This document shows positions 57,447-64,000 of a stretch of 64,000 nt of DNA, in pieces (within the stretch, counting starts at the first letter, position 1; the number at the start of each line of letters is the position of its first letter). The stretch covers positions 2,619,501 to 2,683,500 of the forward strand of contig JAFFJZ010000025.1 of assembly GCA_018340375.1 (NCBI GenBank), in the 5' to 3' direction. The notes below the pieces were generated by a model. It searched no databases. It was not told the origin of the DNA and was given only the letters and a program-made list of their open reading frames with translations. This DNA comes from Gonatopus flavifemur (lineage: Eukaryota; Arthropoda; Insecta; Hymenoptera; Dryinidae). Position numbers and translations under genes: made by a program.

Positions 57447-58588
57447 GAACGAATCACCGAATGGTTTCTAATTAGTATTTCAGGTAATGAAAACTTGGAG
57501 GTTATGGTGAAAAAATTCGTTATGTTTATACTTTTCAATATTCTTTATCAAACAGAATGCCCCGAATAGGCATCTACAATATTGAAAAAAAGTAAATTGA
57601 GTTGTTCACATACATACCTTAATCCAAGATTAGAAAATTGGATCCCGATGCGATGCCGTTCACTAATATCGAAAAAATCCAGTGGAGTATTCATTCATAT
57701 TCATTGTTTGGTACATAACCTTTTCTCAACAATTTGCACGCGCATGATATACGCGTATATATGTGATCCATCAATTATGTGAATATTTATACAATGTAAT
57801 AAAATATTGATCATCTTCGTTTGACGTACATTTAAAAATATTGTATCCACCTGAATCCCCATACGTGTGCAAAATATCATGAACATTTCCAATATATGTA
57901 TAGAATATTGATTCATGTACTTTTATGAATATGGTTCGTATTATATATTTTAAATATTTTATGCATATAGACAATATTACCACACTTATTTCACATATTG
58001 TATAGACATTTTTGCTGTGTGGGTTGTACTTCGTCAAAAAACTCGTGACTCGAGTATCCTTCTTTTTTCTCTGTTACTGCAGATGAAAATGGGATTCGAC
58101 ATTGTTGATGAGATAGGGACCTTTTTTTTTTGGTCGGTCAAGTACTCTCCGATGCAGGGGCGGCGGGACTTGTTCTCGCCCAGGGCGGCGGATTCCCTGG
58201 CGCCGGCCCTGATTGAACCACTTTGTTTTCTGAGTCAAATCTCCCATACTACATGAAGTTGTTGCAATAAAAGCTCTCTCAATAATTCACCTACAATTCC
58301 TGACAATTTCTTTATAAGTTAATTTGAATCATTTGGAATTTGCGATATTTGAAAAAAACACATTCTCAAGATTCTCAACATGTATAATAAACATTCATTT
58401 TATTTCGTACGTGATCATAGAAAAACATTATTTAATATATTTGTATTCACAAATAGCGCTCACATTCCAAACAGCACAACAGAAAACCACTCCATATAGA
58501 TATGTTTTGAATTCTTCCACAATTAAATTTCACAAATACTCATTAAGGCTCATGGAGCATTAGAAATCGGACAGAATTTCGCTACGTA

Positions 58589-58912
58589 CCCAAGTAGCAC
58601 CAGAATATACTATGAACGTTCTTAGAATATTCGAAATATGTTCTATGTACATTCGAATGAGACCGTTTCATAGGTGCTATGCATGTTCATCGAACGTATG
58701 TAATCGAATATACGACGGTATGTCAATCGAACGTCGATTGAATAAATATCGTACATTTCGAATGTACTATGTACGTTCTAAGTATATTTAAAACAGTCTC
58801 ATTCGAAGATTCCATGAACGTTCATTATATGTTCTTCGTATCTCATTCGTACATTCTACGAACATTTCTATTTCGTATATACTTTGAACTTCCGTTGCTG
58901 CTTGGGTAGTTT
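58589..58912. mobile_element. MITE, CCCAAGTAGCA ends, iterated GAACGTTC core, TA duplication
   Basis: CCCAAGTAGCACCAG and TTGCTGCTTGGG are inverted ends flanked by TA. The interior is a chain of variants of ATGAACGTTC, ACATTCGAATG and CGTTCTATG. It is the longer relative of the element at 48,938-49,036. Confidence 0.7.
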
Positions 58913-59170
58913 TCAAATAACTCAGCAATGATTACAAATTTTAAATATATAACAATGAAGTGCACTGCTAGGATTTGGCTCCAAATATGAATCCAAAGCC
59001 CAAAACATATTCCTAAGCATGAGAGAATAAGTTATAAGAATTATTGACATTTGTAGGTTAATATGTTTATAATCGTTTGCATAATTCTCAGGAATCATTT
59101 GCAGTTTCTATTTCATATTCAAAACTCAATTTTAGCAATTATTTCATCACTACGGATTTACGATTTGTAC

Positions 59171-60062
59171 CCTAGTAAAAATGAGTCTTATATGACCCAT
59201 ACAAAATCCATATTAAAACCATATATAAATCATATATGCAGAGATTCATATAAAGTCCTTACGCAAACCATACAGAATTCATGTATTGGGCATATATGAC
59301 ACATATAAAATCCATATGTAATACATACATGATTCTAATGGATGAATTGTACATGTACCTGATGTATTATATATGGACCCTACATGAAGTTAGGATAAAT
59401 CGTATTCTTCTCATATATGATTCATGAAGATTTCTGACACGCTCAATATATGAATTCAAAATATAAATCATATAAGGGAAAATGCATATATGATTGTACA
59501 AATAGATTTTGAGTCATTCATATATGCATTTTCAACGCCATATAGGACCATTAACGTGATCTATATGTAATGAGGTCGAATACATGTATGTTTATATCTT
59601 CTTCCATGTATGACCTATATACGGGTTCTAAATACATCACATATATGTAAGGTATGGATTTCGAAAAAACCTATATTATGTGCATGCATGTTATTTCCCA
59701 CGTACATCATATACGGTCTACATATGAATGGTGTGTAATTCATATATGAGTCGATTGTCATAAGTATGAACCGAATGGATATGGATTATACAAATTCCAA
59801 TATATGGATGACATTGGGATGATGTATGACTCATATATGAGCTTCGCTTGATTCATACATGCATAATATTTCGAACATTGCATGCATGAATCATGTTTAG
59901 TTTTCACGTAACCCTTTTATGGATCATACACCAAGCAACACGCGCACCGCGGTGGCGTGGTAGTCCCCAATGTGTGTAAAATATTCTCTGAATGTTCCTA
60001 GAGTATTTGAGCTTCCTGCAAACATTCTCAGAACGTTTGACGAAGATTTTGTGTTACTAGGG
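59171..60062. mobile_element. MITE, CCCTAGTAA ends, iterated CATATATGA core, TA duplication
   Basis: ACCCTAGTAAAAATGAG and TTTTGTGTTACTAGGG lie at the two ends with TA outside. Between them CATATATGA-like motifs recur every 20-30 bp for some 750 bp. The final part (59,935-60,060) is GC-richer, with ccaagcaacacgcgcaccgcgg. Confidence 0.6.
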
Positions 60063-61136
60063 TAGCATTATAGTGACATAGTGAGTCACCGTGATGCTAT
60101 CCATACATTTCATACATAGAAAGTACGAAGACGTGGAAGCGTCTGTGTAGATCTCATGTGTCATAACGTCCAATATACAAAGTATCCAAGAATTATCGAA
60201 ATGCTGAAATTTCTGTTGAGATACGAATCGATTTTGGTCGGATTCACCTTTGAATTGCATTGGACTGGTTGATTTTGGAAAGTAACAAAATTCAATCCAG
60301 CAAAAAGAAAACTTTATTCAATAAATGCGATTCACAACGTGGATAAATCTTCTGAAATATTTAAATAAAAATATGCAAATTAAATTAGACACTTCAAAAC
60401 AAAACAAAATTACAAGTTTTATAATTACAATAGTATGTTATAGTACTCTTCTCAAATCACAATTTAACAATGGAATACAATTTTCATCTCTTCTGTGGGA
60501 TGATGAACAGTCATTTGAATTTGATGAAAATATGTCTTCGTGCCTCAATCAGTGATGTCAGATTACTAGCAATACACTGAAATCACCACCTCGATGTCAT
60601 CATCGTATGACACGCACGCTATAACTATATATATATGGTCATAATGTGTGTGTCATGCAACGGTGACGTGGAGGGGGTAATTCCGAAATGTTGCTTGTGA
60701 TTTAGCAACATAGGCCTCAAGTGAAATTTTCTATTCCGATCATGATTAATTATTTTCTCATATTCTCACAACACATATTTAATTTATGTTCCGCTATTAT
60801 AATCTTTTCTGGAGAAGGAACTACTGATAATCATAATTATTGTCACAGCAAAAATAATGACACCTCGTCCGTTTCATCTCAAAACCAAACAGATAAAAGA
60901 TACTAAAATCATCTATAATCTATAAAGACATTAGTATAGAGAAGTACAGTATAACAAACCTTTCATTAATCACTCACGCATGAGCTATTGCAGAAGTTTT
61001 TGTAGTTATTGATTAAAATTTAAGTATATTTCAACATTTTATTATATCAAAATCTTGAAAGATTCATATCCACAAATGGATATAAATTCAAAATGATTGA
61101 GAAGAAATGGAGGAAAATAAATTCGTTATGGAATAC
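60063..61136. other. No supported gene
   Basis: Open frames at 60325-60555 and 60721-60906 lack context and recognisable domains; the second begins with a hydrophobic, signal-like segment. A small hairpin lies at about 60,590-60,675 (cacctcgatgtcat ... acggtgacgtgg). Confidence 0.35.
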
Positions 61137-62165
61137 GGGAGAGTGAGATACAATGTGACAATTGGACTTCATTCAAAAGAAAATATTTCTTCAGCAGCAG
61201 TGTTATAGTTGGAAATGAAAAAATAAATCAACAGAATGGAATAAATTTTCCATCTCTAATGATACAGTCCAATTTATTTACTTGTCCACCCTAGGGGTTG
61301 TAGGGGAATATAATTCCAAGAATCTTCGTACCCGCACTATAATGCCGTGATGTGAGCACTATAGTACTTCAGCGTAGAATCTCTCTCCAATTGTACACCA
61401 ATAGAAAATGCGTAGAAAAGACACGAAATGTTGTAAAAACGTGAGCAAATTTTTTTTTTACAAATATTTTTCCTTCTGGTGACTTATTTGGGCTTCTGAA
61501 TTCATTAATAATTATTATTCTCTTCTCTAATGACTCAGTACATTTTTATATTATTGCAATTATACTAATTTTTACTGTAGACAACTAAGGAGATGTTGAA
61601 AGGAGAAATCTTTCTCATACTGTGGTGGGAGCGATGTTCAACATTCGATCGAGGGGAACGGACAATTGAAGAGCGGTCACTTAAGGGGATACCAGCGAGC
61701 CCCGCTGATGCAACCCACCATGCAAGTGTACCGACTGAGTGAACGTTTTCTCGGCAAGAATACTCGGAGATGAATTCATGAAGAAGTATGAAATTTCCAG
61801 GAATCAATCTTCAATCCTTCATCTATCGCGGTACATCGGCCAAATTTCAAATTTCGAAGAAACATTCTTTTTTCAGTCGGTAACACAAGCTTTTTTCCGA
61901 AATTCAAAATTCGGGCGATGTACCGTGATAGATGAGGAATTGAAGATTGATTTCTGGAAATTCACTCCTCCGTGAATTCAATTCAGAGTATTCTTGCCGA
62001 GAAAATGTTCACTCAGTCGGTACACTAGTATGGTGGGTTGCATCAGCGGGGATCGCTGGTATTCCCTCAAAGCGGTTGGACTGTAATACTGCTACAGAAG
62101 AAGTGTTTTCTTCCGAATGAAGTCAGTGTCAAATTGTTCCCTGCGTCACATTGTACCACTCTCGC
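61137..62165. mobile_element. Nested inverted-repeat elements
   Basis: Outer arms of about 75 bp (tacaatgtgacaattgg ... ttcattc on the left, gaatgaag ... cacattgta on the right) enclose a second palindrome (about 61,680-62,085). The inner arms of about 200 bp contain ttaaggggataccagcga and tcgctggtattccctcaa, with agcggt just outside both ends. The inner element is TTRAGGG-ended; the outer one could not be classified. Confidence 0.6.
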
Positions 62166-62613
62166 CCCTATTTAATCAAAATCTCTATGAATGCAACGAA
62201 TTATCAGATTGGCATATTGAAAAGATTTATGTATCCTCTCTGGATTTTTCAACACTCAAGATAGAATCATCTGTTAGTTATTCGAAACAACAAATAATGA
62301 ATGCAACCGCGTTGCAATGTTGTGATAACGGTAGAGCGATGGAAAAAAATGAAGAAAAGATATGAGAGTATAAAATGTAAATAGCTTCCTGAGTCATCTC
62401 TATACCCACATCTCCATGACATGAAAAAAATATATAAAAATGAAACATAAAAATAAATTGTTCAAAATTCGAACTCTCTACAAATATTAAGAGAAATAAA
62501 ACAAAAACTTTCTAAAAATCATGAGAGAATTAAACCAAAATTTCCCTAGAATATCTCAAGTAATCAGTAGATAATATTCAAATCGAATTTGTTAAAAGAA
62601 GAAGAGATTCGAT

Positions 62614-64000
62614 TCATTCATTGGAATTAGGTTGATGGTTTGTTCCCAATTTTTGACTCCTTTTGTCTCCTAATTTTTGCCTCATACTTGCTTTGATTGA
62701 ATCTGCCGTCACAGGTTTTACGAAGTGATCAGGATGTTTCTTCTGAAAATTTTCCACAAAACCTGTGAAAAGAAATGTCAACAAAATCAGATTCATTTTA
62801 TAAATTTACAAGTCCGAATAAAAACATACAACTCATGACAGAACGGAATCACGGACCTACAATCACATCCACAGCTGCTGTATCTAGCCCTGGTCGTTGA
62901 GGAACGTTTTCTTTACCATTACGCGTGAAGGGATTCCCGGCAAGAGAACAAATCTTCAAGGCATCCGGAGTAAAAATACCTTCCATTAATTTGCGTGCCA
63001 TCGCACTTCCTGAGGTGCAAGTTTTAGCGCTGTGCGCTGAATGTAGATCGAGATCCCTTTTTTTAGTTCAGTTACCTGAGAAAAAATCATTAGCCATAAC
63101 TGTAATTTTAGCAATGCGCAGTTCATTGTGTAACTCAACACAACTCTCCAACATCGATATAATGCATGATTTCCGAACGATTTGAACAGGGAAAAACTAT
63201 ACTAAACTCATAAATGCTCTGAATGCTAACGCCTTGCAGATAAGTTGGATAATGAATGAATAAATATCATTGAAGTTTGAATTTCATCTGAGATAAGAAA
63301 ATAACACTATCAACTTGCATAAATTTATATATACAGTAGAATATTTCATGGCGAATGAATAGAAATTGCCCAAAAAAATTGTCACAACATATGATTTGAT
63401 TTTATTTAAGACCAAGTTTTCAGAAAAAAAAAACAATTCCATACAAATTTCCCGTTTTCCGGGTCTATGAAAACTTTGCAGATCCAAGTCGGAAAAATAT
63501 CATCCCGTAGTATTATATCATCCTGTTGGAAGCGTGATTGAGTCCATAATACGTAAACGAGTCGAAGTTGAATCAGTTCGTCAAAATATGATTATCAGAG
63601 ATTGAACAAGAATTTCGAAAGTATGAACACGATAGTGTTGAGACGAAATTATAATAATACGTACATTTGGAGTATCTTTGGTCCACAAGAACATTTCACC
63701 CTCCAATTTTAATTTCGGTATGTCCTTATTTGGAGAAGATGTTTGAGTTTTTTCTTCTGATTGTTGAATATTATCTGCAATACAACAATTGAACATTCGA
63801 AGAAAGAACTATAATTAATTCGGAAACGTGCATTTAATTTTGATCATGAAAACATACTTTCAGAAGATGGAGGTTGAGTGTTGGAAGAGTCTTTCAAGCA
63901 TTTTTCAGAAGTCTCGGCAAATACAGATTTTTCTCTATTTTCGAGGTCAGGCAAATTGGTCTTCTTAATAGATTCAATGATAGAATTTCCAATCTGGAAT
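62614..64000 (-). pseudogene. Second BEN-domain gene, 3' part, with in-frame stop (partial at right edge)
   Basis: Minus-strand exons fit in phase: 63858 to at least 63993, 63665-63774, 62857-63196 and 62614-62762 (stop). The third exon reads SCVELHNELRIAKITVM, then, after a TGA at 63068-63070, KTCTSGSAMARKLMEGIF, TPDALKICSLAGNPF and RPGLDTAAVDVIV. The last exon adds FVENFQKKHP and TADSIKASMRQKLGDKR. Together these make a complete BEN domain, different in sequence from the gene at 24-44 kb. The linker exons are Ser/Thr/Lys-rich. The frame continues across the TGA, so either this copy is disabled or the base is an assembly error. Upstream exons lie beyond the window. BEN domains bind DNA in chromatin regulators; no more specific role is evident. 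Confidence 0.65.

Larger units (their letters stand above)
56510..58022. mobile_element. TIR-bounded 1.5-kb element, CCACACAGCA ends, carrying a coding-like segment
   Basis: CCACACAGCACAAATACATT at the left is mirrored by catttttgctgtgtgg at the right. The flanks inside both ends iterate AATATTTATA-like motifs. The terminal sequence is related to the 107-bp MITEs. The centre holds non-repetitive sequence, including a decayed minus-strand coding-like segment and a small MITE (57,298-57,446). No clear duplication flanks it. Confidence 0.5.
54864..58211. mobile_element. Possible large element with CAGGGCCGG ends
   Basis: CAGGGCCGGTGTCAGGGCAG at 54,864 and the inverse of CAGGGCCGGCGCCAGGG at 58,211 are GC-rich, similar, and in inverted orientation. 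The interior carries a LINE remnant, several MITEs and no hAT transposase. I do not find an 8-bp duplication, so these could be ends of two separate insertions. Confidence 0.35.

Noticed and set aside
60325..60906. Two short ORFs (76 and 61 codons), the second with a signal-like start
   Set aside because: No splice or promoter context and no family resemblance; such frames are frequent in AT-rich sequence.
24028..64000. Polydnavirus (bracovirus) proviral segment because of two BEN-domain genes
   Set aside because: BEN genes occur in bracoviruses, but nothing else here supports that: no direct-repeat junctions recognisable as excision sites, no other virulence-gene families, and the BEND5-like architecture with many introns fits cellular or transposon genes.

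Overview
The window looks like a repeat-rich, AT-rich nuclear sequence from an arthropod, most probably an insect. The evidence is spliceosomal introns with clean GT/AG borders, a Ty3/gypsy retrotransposon, a pogo/Tigger-type element, a Tnp2 (CACTA/EnSpm-like) transposase, hAT- and mariner-type MITEs, and BEN-domain genes. I see no bacterial features, no tRNA or rRNA, and no CRISPR. All exon borders were called by eye from reading frame, intron phase and splice consensus.

Layout. 1-2.5 kb: diverged satellite-like repeats (65-bp monomer, 520-bp higher-order spacing). 3.0-5.9 kb: coding exons of a plus-strand gene entering from the left; an intron carries a 1.75-kb near-perfect palindrome. 5.9-7.3 kb: alternating mirror-image repeats. 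8-10.6 kb: MITEs and motif-iterated repeats. 10.8-16.9 kb: a young gypsy element on the minus strand (LTRs nearly identical, gag interrupted by one stop). 17.1-18.7 kb: tandem 150-bp repeats and a MITE. 20.1-23.3 kb: a pogo-like transposon with both ends, a TA duplication and one nonsense codon. 24.0-44.3 kb: a minus-strand BEND5-like gene of eight exons (about 525 aa), whose 13.4-kb intron holds an intact two-exon Tnp2-like transposase gene (about 920 aa) on the same strand. 44.4-46.1 kb: mirrored repeats and a hAT MITE upstream of that gene. 46.1-54.7 kb: a giant foldback element built of about 27 tandem 225-bp units in opposed arms. 54.9-62.2 kb: a LINE remnant, MITEs and a TIR-bounded element carrying a decayed coding-like segment. 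62.6-64 kb: the 3' part of a second minus-strand BEN-domain gene with an in-frame stop.

The most interesting point is the BEN gene wrapped around the transposase. A DNA-binding protein whose exons flank a transposase placed in its intron recalls the tnpA/tnpD layout of plant En/Spm. The window also has several MITEs with CACTG/CACAG-type ends and apparent 2-bp duplications, which could be non-autonomous partners. The alternative is a host BEND5-like gene with a transposon inserted in an intron. Much of the remaining sequence is palindromic MITEs, often filled with iterated short motifs.
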